A stretch of 64,000 nt of DNA, taken from Pseudomonadota bacterium (GTDB lineage: Bacteria; Pseudomonadota; Gammaproteobacteria; Burkholderiales; Burkholderiaceae_C). The position numbers and the translations under genes are program-made. The notes under the pieces are model-generated. The model was not told where the DNA came from and made no database searches. It saw only the letters and a list, made by a program, of their open reading frames with translations. Below, one piece after another: positions 8,427-17,152 of the stretch; position 1 is the stretch's first letter, and each line of letters begins with the position of its first letter. The stretch is from contig JAFEEF010000010.1 of the NCBI GenBank assembly GCA_018241265.1, positions 1 to 64,000 on the forward strand, given 5' to 3'.

Positions 8427-9845
8427 ATGCGGCTCATCCTCAACCCACGCTGGTTCGGCCTCGCAGCCGTTGTGGCCGGGATGGCGCTCGTCGTGCCCGG
8501 GCCGCACCGCACGGCCGCCGGCGGCGCGTCGGCGCTGGCGGGCATGCTGGCGCTGGTGTCGCGGCGCTTCGGCGCGCCGGGCCAGCGCAACGAGAACGGC
8601 GAACTCGCGCCCATGCCCGATGCCGGCACGATAGGCTGGCCGGCGCTGAACGCGGCGGCCGCGCGCGTCGACGAAGCCTGCCGCGGCGCGGTCTCGTTCG
8701 AGATGGCGCTGCACGTGACGGCGGCGATCCTGCGCAGCGAACTGGGCGCCGACGAGGCGCATGCGCATCGCATCGCAAGCGCCGGCGCGGCGACGCCGCG
8801 GCTGGCGCGCATCGGCGTGCGCAGCGAAGGCTTCGCGACCGAGCCGCCGCTGCCGGCCGATCCGCAGGGCACGGTCGCCGCGGCGATCCGCGGCGGTCGC
8901 CGAGCACTGGCGTTGCCGGACGCCGTCGCGCTGCCGGTGCTCACCGCCGACGGCCTGGGCGGCGTGATCGAGCTCGTCGGCCTGCAGCTCGCGATCGACG
9001 GTGGCGCGCTGGAAACCTTGCTCGAGCGCGCCCGCGCGGCGCTCGCCGATGTCGCCGCGCGCGAGCCGCGGCAGGCCGACGTGGCGACCGCGGACTTGAC
9101 CGCGCCGGCGAAGCGCCACATCCTGCTCGTCCAGGAGGGTCAGGACGATGCGCTCGCGACCGCGCTGCGGCGGCTGGGCCTGGACGTGCAGCGTGCGCGG
9201 GCGGAATCCGGCCCTGAGACACAATGCGATCTGGTCCTGGTGGACGTCGATTCGGCCGGCAGCGCGGATGCGCGCCCGGCGACCATGGCCAGCAGCCGCA
9301 TACCGCGCCTGGCGGTATCGTGGCGCGGCCGCCCGGAGGACGAGGCTCTCTATCTGCAACGCGGCTTCGATGCTTATCTCTGCAATCCGCTCGTCGACGG
9401 ACGGCTGGTCGTCATGCTGAACCGCTGGCTCGGTGCGCTGCATTGCGCGGCTGCCGACGAGTCCGCGGGCGGTGCCGCGCGGTTGTCCGGCGTCCGGCTC
9501 GATGCGGCCGCGCTGAGGCGGCTGGCCGACCTCGACCCGAAGGGCGAGAGCCGCTTGATCGAGCGCGTGCTGAAGGCTTACCAGACCTCGATGGCGCGCC
9601 TCATGCCGCAGTTCGAGCAGGGCCGGCTGACGGGCAACACCGAAGTGATGCGTCAGGTGGCGCATACGCTGAAGTCTTCTTCCGCGGCGATCGGGGCCGT
9701 CAAGTTTTCACAGCTTTGTGCCGAAATTGAAACCATGATCCGTTCAAATCGGACGGAAGGCCTCGCCGCGCGCGCCGCAGTCATGGGCGACGAGTCGGCG
9801 TTCGTGTTAGAAGCGGTGAAAGAGCTGCTGGACAGCGGACCATGA
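8427..9845 (+). CDS. Hpt-domain phosphotransfer protein with a degenerate receiver-like domain
   Basis: A 472-residue protein. The N-terminus has a hydrophobic stretch (WFGLAAVVAGMALVVPG) that may anchor it. Residues about 75-215 may form a GAF-like domain. Residues about 230-345 begin RHILLVQEGQDDALATALRR and end near FDAYLCNPL. This has the outline of a receiver domain, but the acidic pocket is replaced (VQEGQDD) and the conserved Lys is absent, so it is probably not phosphorylated. The C-terminus (about 370-470) is an Hpt domain with its acceptor His in RQVAHTLKSSSAAIGA. The stop overlaps the next gene by ATGA, tying it to the REC-GGDEF-EAL protein as likely phosphate recipient. The ATG at 8427 was chosen because coding character begins there. 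Confidence 0.82.
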   Translation: MRLILNPRWFGLAAVVAGMALVVPGPHRTAAGGASALAGMLALVSRRFGAPGQRNENGELAPMPDAGTIGWPALNAAAARVDEACRGAVSFEMALHVTAAILRSELGADEAHAHRIASAGAATPRLARIGVRSEGFATEPPLPADPQGTVAAAIRGGRRALALPDAVALPVLTADGLGGVIELVGLQLAIDGGALETLLERARAALADVAAREPRQADVATADLTAPAKRHILLVQEGQDDALATALRRLGLDVQRARAESGPETQCDLVLVDVDSAGSADARPATMASSRIPRLAVSWRGRPEDEALYLQRGFDAYLCNPLVDGRLVVMLNRWLGALHCAAADESAGGAARLSGVRLDAAALRRLADLDPKGESRLIERVLKAYQTSMARLMPQFEQGRLTGNTEVMRQVAHTLKSSSAAIGAVKFSQLCAEIETMIRSNRTEGLAARAAVMGDESAFVLEAVKELLDSGP

Positions 9846-12094
9846 ACGGGGGCGGCGTGGCGGCCGAAGAAGATCTATCCGAGCAACCGACGGTGCTGCT
9901 CGTCGACGACGACGAGGTGAACCTGCTGCTCACGTCGATTGCTTTGCGCGAGCGCGGCTTCGCCATCACCGAGGCCACCAGCGGCGAGGTCGCGATCGGT
10001 CTTCTGTCGCACTGGCAGCCCGACGTCGTCGTGCTCGACGCGCTGATGCCGGGCATGAACGGCTTCGAAACCTGCCGCCAGCTGCGCGTGCTGCCCGGCT
10101 TCGAGTCGCTGCCGGTGCTGATGCTGACCGGCCTCGACGACGACGCGTCGATCACGCGCGCCTACGAAGCCGGCGCCACCGACTTCTTCGTCAAGTCGAC
10201 GCAGTGGAGCCTGCTCGCGGGGCGCCTGCGCTACCTGTTGCGTTCGTCGCGCACGCGTCTCGAACTCGAGCGCGCGAAGTCGCGCCTCGCGCGCGCGCAG
10301 GACCTGGCCCGCATGGGCAGCTTCGACTGGCGGCGCGGCCACGGCGGCCTGGTGTTCTCGATCGAAGGGCTGCGCGTGTTCGGCATCGGCCCGGGCGAAG
10401 GGCTGCCGTTCCGCGCGCTGCTGCGCATGCTGTCGCTCGACGACCGCAGCGGCCTCGTCACCGTGTTGCACGAGACCATCAAGCACAGCTCGGTGCTCGC
10501 GACCGACGTGCCGGTGACCCTGCGCGACGGCCGCCAGCGCATCGTGCACGTCGAGGCCGAGCCCGAGTTCAATGACCACGGCAACCTGATCGGCTACAGC
10601 GGCATCGTCCAGGACGTGACCGATCGCCGGATGGCCGAGGACAAGATTCGCCACCTCGCGAACTTCGACACGCTGACCGGGCTGCCCAATCGTCGCCAGC
10701 TCATCTGGCGCACCGAGCGGGCGCTCGAGCATGCACGGCGCCTCAACCACCAGGTCGCGCTGCTGCTGATCGATCTGGATCGCTTCAAGGTCATCAACGA
10801 CACGCTAGGCCACGGCGCCGGCGACGAACTGCTGATGGAAGTGTCGCGGCGCCTGCGCTCCTGCGTGCGCCACTCCGACCAGGTGATGGAGAGCACGCTC
10901 GAATCGATGGGCTCGCGCTCGCACCGATCGCTCGAAGCGGTCGGCCGCTACGGCGGCGACGAGTTCGTCGCGTTGCTGCCCGAGGTGGCCGACGAGCGCG
11001 ATGCCGAGCGCGTCGCCGGCCGCATCCTCGACCTGATGCGCGAGCCGATCTTCGTCGGCGGGCAGGAATGCTTCGTCACCGCCAGCGTCGGTATCGCGCT
11101 CTTTCCGCGCGACGGTCTGTCGGTCGCCGACCTGCTGCGCAACTCCGACGTCGCGATGTATTCGGTCAAGTCGGCCGGGCGCAATTCGTCGTCGCTCTAT
11201 CGTCCCGCGCTGGCCGGGCAAGGACGCGAGAAGCTCGAGCTCGAAAGCGCGCTGCACAAGGCGATCGAACGCGACGAGCTGGTGCTGCACTACCAGCCGA
11301 AGATCGATGTGCGCGGCGCCAAGATGGTCGGCGCCGAAGCGCTGATGCGCTGGCGCCGCGGCGGCGTGCTGGTGCCGCCGGGCGAGTTCATCCCGCTCGC
11401 CGAGGAGACCGGCCTCATCATCCCGTTGTCCGAATGGGCGATCCGCGAGGCGGCGCATCAGGCGCGCCATTGGCAGGACAGCTTCGGCTTTGCCGACTCG
11501 ATCGCGGTCAACCTGCCGAATCGCCTGTTCGAGCGCACCGACCTCGTCGAATACATCCACAGCGCGGTCACGACGCACGGCGTGCCGCACCATGCGATCG
11601 AGCTCGAGATCACCGAGACGGGCCTGATGAAGGACCTGCAGAACGTGATTCCGGCGCTGCATCGGCTCAACGAGATCGGGGTCGAGATCTCGATCGACGA
11701 CTTCGGCACCGGCTACTCGTCGCTCGCCTACCTGACGACCCTGCCGATCAGCGAATTGAAGATCGACCGCAGCTTCGTGCGCGACCTCGGCATGACGCCG
11801 CAGAGCTCGGCGGTCGTCACCGCGATCATCGCGCTGGCGCGCTCGCTCGGCCTGCGCGTGATCGCCGAGGGCGTCGAGAACCTGCGCCAGATGGAGGTGC
11901 TGCATCGCCTCGGCTGCGGCGTGATGCAAGGCTTCCTGTTCAGCAAGCCGCTGCCGGCCGGCGACATCGAGACCTGGCTGCAGCAGACCATCCTGCCGCG
12001 CAAGGCGCCGTGGATCGGCAAGGCCGGCGACGCCGACATGGCCGATGCGCTGCTGCGCTACGGCGAAGCGCGCGAGCCGCGCATCAAGCCCTAG
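9842..12094 (+). CDS. Response regulator with REC-PAS-GGDEF-EAL domains (cyclic di-GMP enzyme)
   Basis: A 750-residue protein. The receiver domain (about 15-135) has acidic DDDE, acceptor Asp-66 in VVLDALMPGMNG and Lys in FFVKS. A PAS-like segment (about 155-265) ends QDVTDRRMAEDKI. The GGDEF domain keeps the active site GGDEF at 371-375, with a longer than usual loop just before it and RSLE where a product-inhibition RxxD would sit. The EAL domain has EAL at 499-501, NLPN, ELEITE, DDFGTGYSS, LKID and EGVE, so all metal and catalytic residues appear present. It could both make and degrade c-di-GMP, with phosphorylation setting the balance. It overlaps the Hpt gene by four bases and is followed seven bases later by another cyclase. 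Confidence 0.93.
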   Translation: MNGGGVAAEEDLSEQPTVLLVDDDEVNLLLTSIALRERGFAITEATSGEVAIGLLSHWQPDVVVLDALMPGMNGFETCRQLRVLPGFESLPVLMLTGLDDDASITRAYEAGATDFFVKSTQWSLLAGRLRYLLRSSRTRLELERAKSRLARAQDLARMGSFDWRRGHGGLVFSIEGLRVFGIGPGEGLPFRALLRMLSLDDRSGLVTVLHETIKHSSVLATDVPVTLRDGRQRIVHVEAEPEFNDHGNLIGYSGIVQDVTDRRMAEDKIRHLANFDTLTGLPNRRQLIWRTERALEHARRLNHQVALLLIDLDRFKVINDTLGHGAGDELLMEVSRRLRSCVRHSDQVMESTLESMGSRSHRSLEAVGRYGGDEFVALLPEVADERDAERVAGRILDLMREPIFVGGQECFVTASVGIALFPRDGLSVADLLRNSDVAMYSVKSAGRNSSSLYRPALAGQGREKLELESALHKAIERDELVLHYQPKIDVRGAKMVGAEALMRWRRGGVLVPPGEFIPLAEETGLIIPLSEWAIREAAHQARHWQDSFGFADSIAVNLPNRLFERTDLVEYIHSAVTTHGVPHHAIELEITETGLMKDLQNVIPALHRLNEIGVEISIDDFGTGYSSLAYLTTLPISELKIDRSFVRDLGMTPQSSAVVTAIIALARSLGLRVIAEGVENLRQMEVLHRLGCGVMQGFLFSKPLPAGDIETWLQQTILPRKAPWIGKAGDADMADALLRYGEAREPRIKP

Positions 12095-12101
12095 AGAAGC
12101 C

Positions 12102-13898
12102 GTGGCACTGACCCAACCCGCCCCACTCTCAGCCGTACCGTCCGACGCGAGCTCCCCGGCGCAGATCGCCAAGGGGGCGCTGCGCCGCCTGGCGCTCGAG
12201 AAGCTCGAGCCGACGCCGGAGAACTATGCGCGCGCCTACCGCCAGGAGTCGGGCGGCGGACGTTCGTCCGTCGTGGTGCCGGAGCATGTCCTGCGCCTCG
12301 TCGAGCGGCTCGCGCTGCGGGCGTTCGACGACGAATCGGGCGCGCTGGCGCTCGGCCAGGCGTTGGCGCAAGGGCGGCAGGACGACGTCGAGCGCGCGCT
12401 CGAGGACGGGCCGGCGGCCGACGGCGCCAAGTTCGCCGACCTGATCGAACGCCTGGTGCGCGGCATCGAGCGCAGCAGCAAGCAATGGACCGCGGCGCGC
12501 AAGAAGGACAGCCTGCAGCGCGTGCTCGGCAACGGCCGCAGCGATGCGCGCCGGCTGCGCCAGCGCCTTGCCCAGCTCATCGCGAGCTGGGAGAACGACG
12601 CGCCCGACGCGGCCGCGCCCGAGATCGGCGCGGCGCCGACCGTCGAGGCCGAGGCCGAGGCGACGGCCGCATCGGCCGCGGCATCCGCATCGATGGACGA
12701 TGGCGCACCCGCCTGGCGCCGCGTCGCCGCCGGCTTCGGCAGCAACGTGCGTACCGCGCTGCCGTCGGCGGGCGACCAGCCGCACGTGCTTGCCGCCGAG
12801 CTCGACGCGCTCGGCGCCCGCCTGCAGGCCGAGACCATGACGCCGGCGCTGGCCGAGGAAGCCGAGGCGCTGTGCAAGCGTGCCGAACTGGTGCTGGCAC
12901 ACCGGCATCGCTTCGTCGACCAGCTCGGCGAGCTTTGCCACGAGCTGACGTTGAGCCTGACCGACCTGGCCGAGAACGACAGCTGGGCGCGCGGTCAATG
13001 CGACGCGATGCGCGCCCGCATCGAGGAAGGACTGACGCCGCGCGGCGTGCGGTCGGTCGGCGAGCTGCTGCGCGACACGCGGCTGCACCAGAGCCAGCTC
13101 CGCAGCGAGCGCGAGAAGGCGCGCGACTCGCTGAAGACGCTGATCCACCGAATGCTCAGCGAACTCGACGAACTCGGCTCGCAGACCGGCGGCTTCCACG
13201 AGAGCGTCGGCCGCTATGCCGACGTGATCGAGCGCGCCGACTCGCTCGAGAGCCTTGCGGGCGTGGTGCGCGAGATGGTCGAGGAAAGCCGCAGCGTGCA
13301 GGCGCTCGTCCGGCAGACGCAGACGCGCCTGCGCGACGAGCACCAGCGCGCCAGCGCGCTGAGCGAGCGCGTCGCCGAGCTCGAAAGCGAGATGCGGCGG
13401 CTGTCGAGCGAGGTGTCGACCGACCAGTTGACCCAGGTCGCCAACCGTCGCGGCCTGCTGCAGGCCTTCGAGACCGAACGTGCGCGCCTGGAGCGCGGCG
13501 GTGCGACGCTCGCGGTCGGCCTGCTCGACATCGACAACTTCAAGCGCCTCAACGACCAGATGGGCCATGCGGTCGGCGACACCGCGCTGAAGTCGCTCGC
13601 GGCGCGCGTCGCGGGGGCGCTGCGGCCGACCGATCACGTCGCCCGCTATGGCGGCGAGGAGTTCGTCGTGCTGCTGCCCGACACGCCGGTCGAGGAGGGC
13701 CAGCAGATCCTCACGCGGCTGCAGCGCTCGCTCAGCGTCGGGCTCTTCATGCACGAGGAGCGTCAGGTGTTCGTGACCTTCTCCGCCGGCGTCACGACGT
13801 ACCGCGGCGGCGAGCGCATCGAGGACGCGCTCGAGCGCGCCGACCAGGCGCTCTACGAAGCCAAGCGCACCGGCAAGAACCGCACCTGCGTCGCCTGA
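12102..13898 (+). CDS. Diguanylate cyclase with long N-terminal helical region
   Basis: A 598-residue cyclase that makes c-di-GMP from two GTP. The N-terminal part starts with KGALRRLALEKLEPTPENYA, a conserved N-terminus of a group of proteobacterial cyclases. An Ala-rich linker and long coiled-coil-like helices (about 210-440) follow. The GGDEF domain occupies roughly 435-598: GGEEF active site at 517-521, and an intact inhibitory RxxD (RPTD) five residues before it. The GTG at 12102, seven bases after the previous stop and preceded by AGAGAAG, is the likely start; the next upstream ATG lies inside the preceding gene. It is probably co-transcribed with the Hpt and GGDEF-EAL genes. Confidence 0.92.
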   Translation: MALTQPAPLSAVPSDASSPAQIAKGALRRLALEKLEPTPENYARAYRQESGGGRSSVVVPEHVLRLVERLALRAFDDESGALALGQALAQGRQDDVERALEDGPAADGAKFADLIERLVRGIERSSKQWTAARKKDSLQRVLGNGRSDARRLRQRLAQLIASWENDAPDAAAPEIGAAPTVEAEAEATAASAAASASMDDGAPAWRRVAAGFGSNVRTALPSAGDQPHVLAAELDALGARLQAETMTPALAEEAEALCKRAELVLAHRHRFVDQLGELCHELTLSLTDLAENDSWARGQCDAMRARIEEGLTPRGVRSVGELLRDTRLHQSQLRSEREKARDSLKTLIHRMLSELDELGSQTGGFHESVGRYADVIERADSLESLAGVVREMVEESRSVQALVRQTQTRLRDEHQRASALSERVAELESEMRRLSSEVSTDQLTQVANRRGLLQAFETERARLERGGATLAVGLLDIDNFKRLNDQMGHAVGDTALKSLAARVAGALRPTDHVARYGGEEFVVLLPDTPVEEGQQILTRLQRSLSVGLFMHEERQVFVTFSAGVTTYRGGERIEDALERADQALYEAKRTGKNRTCVA

Positions 13899-13929
13899 CA
13901 CGGCTTGCGTCGGCGCGCGGATTCCGTCG

Positions 13930-15687
13930 TCAGTTTCCGGCGCGGTCGGCGGTGCGCAGCTGCCGGCACTGCGCGTGCGCGGTCCAGCGCGGCTTGGCGC
14001 ATTGCGTCTGCATGCATCGGTAGGTTGCGAACGGCGTGCGGCCGGCGCAGAGCTCGCCCGGGCTGGTCGGTTTCGGCGCTTCGGCCTTGCGCACGGCGGC
14101 GGCATGGCGCGGTGTGGCCGTGCGCGGATGCGCAGTTGCGGGCGCCGGTACGGCCTCGTCCGCAGCGGGGCTCGAAGCGGCCGGTTCCGGTGTCGCGGTC
14201 GGGGTCGGGGTCGGCCTCATGGCCGCGACTTGCGCGGCACCGACCGGCCCGGCCCGTGTCGGCTCGACCGGCAGCTCCATCGCGCCGCTCGCAGCGACCG
14301 GCGGCGCCGCGGCCGGCACGTCGCCACGAGCGATGCCCGGCGTGCCGCCGACCTCCGCCGACGGCGGCCAGACCACGCGCAGGTCGCGGCGCGCATCGCG
14401 CAGGCTGACCACCGCCCAGGCGAGCGCCGCGCCGATCACGAGTGCCGTTCCGAGTACCGCGAGCCGATGACGTGTCCACAGCAGCATCGCGATGCTGCTC
14501 GGCGCAGCCGGCGGGGTGCGGCGTTCGGACGTCTCGGGCAAGGTATGGCCGTGCGCGTCGTCCGCCATGGCGTCCGCCTGCATCGTCGCCGTGTCGGGCA
14601 GAACGAACGACGGTACGTCCGGCGCCGTCGCGGGCGGCTGCATCGGCTCACGCCAGACCGGCTCGGCCGGTGCCGCAGCACCTGCAGCGACGCCCGCGCC
14701 CGTCGGCACGCCATGCAGCACGCGTTCGATCAGGCTCTCGACGTCTTCGCGGACGACCGGCGCGGGAGCTGCCGCATCGGGCATGCCCTCGAGCCAGGCC
14801 CGAAACTGAGCGACGCTTTGCGGGCGCAGCTTCGGGTCGGCCGCGAGCGCCGCGTCGAGCACGCCGAGCAGGTTCGTGCTGTAGGCCGAGCGCACGCTGT
14901 CCGGCCAGCCCGCCGCCCCCGGTCCGAGGCTGCCGACGCTGGGCGCCGGCAGGTGCCCCGTGATGCAGTAGCGCAGCACGCCGGCCAGCGCGTGCAGATC
15001 GGTCCACGGACCGGGCGATTCGTCGGACGCCTGGGCGGACAGCTCGCGCACGAGGGGCGTAGGCGGCCGTATGCTCGCCATCAGCGTGTCGACCAGTTCG
15101 CTGGAACTGCGCCGGGTCGTCCAGTTCGGGCCGAGCAACAGCGGCCGGTCGTCGGACAGCAAGAGGATGTTGCCGGGCTGCACCGCGCCATGCACCTGGC
15201 CGGTGGCGTGGAACGACTCGATCGCATCCAGCAGGCGATCGAGCAGGATGCGCAGCGCGTCTTCGCCCGGCGCCGCATTCGATTCGCGCCGCACGTCGAG
15301 CAGGCGCCGGCCGTGGTACCACGGCATCACGCGGTAGCCGGTGCCGTGGCCTTGCGCGTAGCGGATCACGCGGACCAGGCACGGATCGTCGCAGCGCGCG
15401 AGCGCGCGCGCCTCGCCGAGGAACGACTGCAGCCCGCGCTCGAACGCCGCGTCCTCGAACGGCACGAGTTGTCCGCCCGCATCGCGCGCGGCGAGCCGCG
15501 CCGGCAGGTATTCCTTGATCGCGACCTTGCTGCCGAGGACGGTATCGACCGCGGCATAGACCGCCGCGCTGGCGCTGACGCTGGCCACCTGCTCGATCCG
15601 GTAGCCGTCGACGACGACGCCTGCCGGCAGCGCGGCGGGCGGTCCCGAGACGAGTGTGGCGTCACTCATCGGCTCGGGATGGGGCAT
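13930..15687 (-). CDS. Membrane-anchored Ser/Thr protein kinase-like pseudokinase
   Basis: A 585-residue protein. The N-terminal domain (about 25-300) has the kinase fold: YRIEQV, the ATP-binding Lys in KVAIKEYLP, and a C-lobe with DLHALAGVL. The catalytic loop, normally HRDLKPxN, reads VHGAVQPGNILL, so the catalytic Asp is Ala. The DFG motif is replaced by LGPNW. It is therefore probably catalytically dead and may act as a scaffold or sensor. A transmembrane helix lies near residues 400-425 (LAVLGTALVIGAALAWAVV), followed by a Pro/Ala-rich stretch. The C-terminal tail has four Cys (ELCAG, YRCMQTQC, HAQCRQ), presumably in the periplasm. An in-frame ATG at 15669 is an equally possible start. 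It converges with the upstream cyclase gene. Confidence 0.85.
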   Translation of the reverse strand: MPHPEPMSDATLVSGPPAALPAGVVVDGYRIEQVASVSASAAVYAAVDTVLGSKVAIKEYLPARLAARDAGGQLVPFEDAAFERGLQSFLGEARALARCDDPCLVRVIRYAQGHGTGYRVMPWYHGRRLLDVRRESNAAPGEDALRILLDRLLDAIESFHATGQVHGAVQPGNILLLSDDRPLLLGPNWTTRRSSSELVDTLMASIRPPTPLVRELSAQASDESPGPWTDLHALAGVLRYCITGHLPAPSVGSLGPGAAGWPDSVRSAYSTNLLGVLDAALAADPKLRPQSVAQFRAWLEGMPDAAAPAPVVREDVESLIERVLHGVPTGAGVAAGAAAPAEPVWREPMQPPATAPDVPSFVLPDTATMQADAMADDAHGHTLPETSERRTPPAAPSSIAMLLWTRHRLAVLGTALVIGAALAWAVVSLRDARRDLRVVWPPSAEVGGTPGIARGDVPAAAPPVAASGAMELPVEPTRAGPVGAAQVAAMRPTPTPTATPEPAASSPAADEAVPAPATAHPRTATPRHAAAVRKAEAPKPTSPGELCAGRTPFATYRCMQTQCAKPRWTAHAQCRQLRTADRAGN

Positions 15688-15790
15688 GAAGGTCTCGGCC
15701 GCGCGCGGCCCGTGGTGGCTACGCTGCCGAGCTTAGCCGCCCGGGCGCCGGGGTGTGTACGGATTTGTTCGGCGACGTGCGCGGCACGGA

Positions 15791-17101
15791 TCAAAGGCCG
15801 AGGTATCGGGCCAGCGCGAGGAAGGTATTGCCGTTCTGGTTGCCGGCGAGGCCGATCGCGATCACCTTGGCGTCGACCTGCACGGCCAGCGCGCTGACGA
15901 AGCTGAACGTCAGGCCGGGCCGGTTCGCGAACACCGTCGTGATCGTGCCGCCGTGGCCGAAGCCCGCGTCCAGCGTGCCGTCGCCGTTCAGCCGCGCGAT
16001 GCCGAAGTCGGTGTCGAACGCGGTCGGCGCCGAGATGCCGCCGACCAGGATCTGGCCGTTGCCCTGGATCGTGATCGCCTGGGCGGCCTCCTGCGTCGCG
16101 GCGGTCGCGGCGCCGGCGAAGTCGAAGATCGTGCGCTGGAACGGCACGTCGAGGTTGCCGAGCGGGTTGAAGCGCTCGACCTGGATGTCGATGTCGTGCG
16201 GCCCGAGCGGTCCTTGCGCCGTGCCGGCGAACAGGAACTGGCCGTTCGGCGCGAACGTCGCATGGCCGGTCGATGCCCGTGCGGCGATCGTCGCGCCGCC
16301 TGTCGTCGACGTCACCGTCGTCAGGTTGCCGTCGGGCGTGAACTCCGCGAGCTCGGTGCCGGCGAGCGCGAGGACGTCGCCGTTCGACAGCAGTGCCAGC
16401 GCATGCGGCGCGCCGATCGCGTCCACGCTCGCCATGCCGCCGCTGCCGAAGGTCGCATCGAGGCTGCCGTCGGCGTCGTAGCGCGCCAGCGCGGTGAGCT
16501 TGACGCAGTCGGCGCACGGGCTGGCCGCGCCGGCGACGAGCAGCTTGCCGCCCGGCAGCGCGAGCAACGCGGTGGCCGGATTGCTGGCGCCGCCCGGACG
16601 TACGCCGACGAAGCTCGTCGTGACCTTGCCGCCGCTGCCGAACGTGCGGTCGAGCAGGCCGCGCGGCGTGAAGCGCGCGACCGCGAACTCGTTGAGCGTG
16701 CCGTCGGAGCTCGTCGCCGTGCCGGCGACCACGATGCGACCATCGGGCAGCAGCGCCATCGCGCTCGGCGTGTTGATGAAGTTCGTGAAGTTCGCGCTCG
16801 CCACGCCGTTGCGGCCGAAGCCGCCGTCGAGCTGACCGGTGGCGGTCACGCGGATCACGCCGAAGGCCTGGGTGGCCCGCGGCGTGTTGTTGAGCGCGGC
16901 GGCGACGAGCAGTTTGCCGTCGTTCTGCAGCACCGCATCGTTCGGCAGCGACGGGTTGTCCGGCAGGCGCAAGGTCGCCATGCCGCCCTGGCCGTAGCCG
17001 GGGTCGAGGTCGCCGGGCGCGGCCGATGCGAGCGTGGCGATCGCGCAAGTGCACCATGCGGCCGCACGCAGCGCGGCCCGGCGACGGATCCGGATCTTCA
17101 T
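15791..17101 (-). CDS. Secreted delta-60 repeat beta-propeller-like protein
   Basis: A 436-residue protein with an N-terminal signal peptide (MKIRIRRRAALRAAAW, cleavage probably after ASA near residue 28). The mature part is built of about six repeats of the delta-60 type, each with a GKLLVAG-like strand followed by a pattern such as ALARYDADGSLDATFGSGG or AVARFTPRGLLDRTFGSGG. These repeats are found in exported bacterial proteins and are thought to form beta-propellers; the function is unknown. The start at 17101 follows a strong GAGAGGAGGAAG ribosome site. An upstream in-frame ATG at 17146 would bury the signal peptide. A 51-bp gap separates it from the S1/P1 nuclease gene upstream on the same strand. 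Confidence 0.85.
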   Translation of the reverse strand: MKIRIRRRAALRAAAWCTCAIATLASAAPGDLDPGYGQGGMATLRLPDNPSLPNDAVLQNDGKLLVAAALNNTPRATQAFGVIRVTATGQLDGGFGRNGVASANFTNFINTPSAMALLPDGRIVVAGTATSSDGTLNEFAVARFTPRGLLDRTFGSGGKVTTSFVGVRPGGASNPATALLALPGGKLLVAGAASPCADCVKLTALARYDADGSLDATFGSGGMASVDAIGAPHALALLSNGDVLALAGTELAEFTPDGNLTTVTSTTGGATIAARASTGHATFAPNGQFLFAGTAQGPLGPHDIDIQVERFNPLGNLDVPFQRTIFDFAGAATAATQEAAQAITIQGNGQILVGGISAPTAFDTDFGIARLNGDGTLDAGFGHGGTITTVFANRPGLTFSFVSALAVQVDAKVIAIGLAGNQNGNTFLALARYLGL

Positions 17102-17152
17102 GGGGCTTCCTCCTCTCGGCAGGCGGTAGGTAGCAGCCGTGGCCACGGCGGT

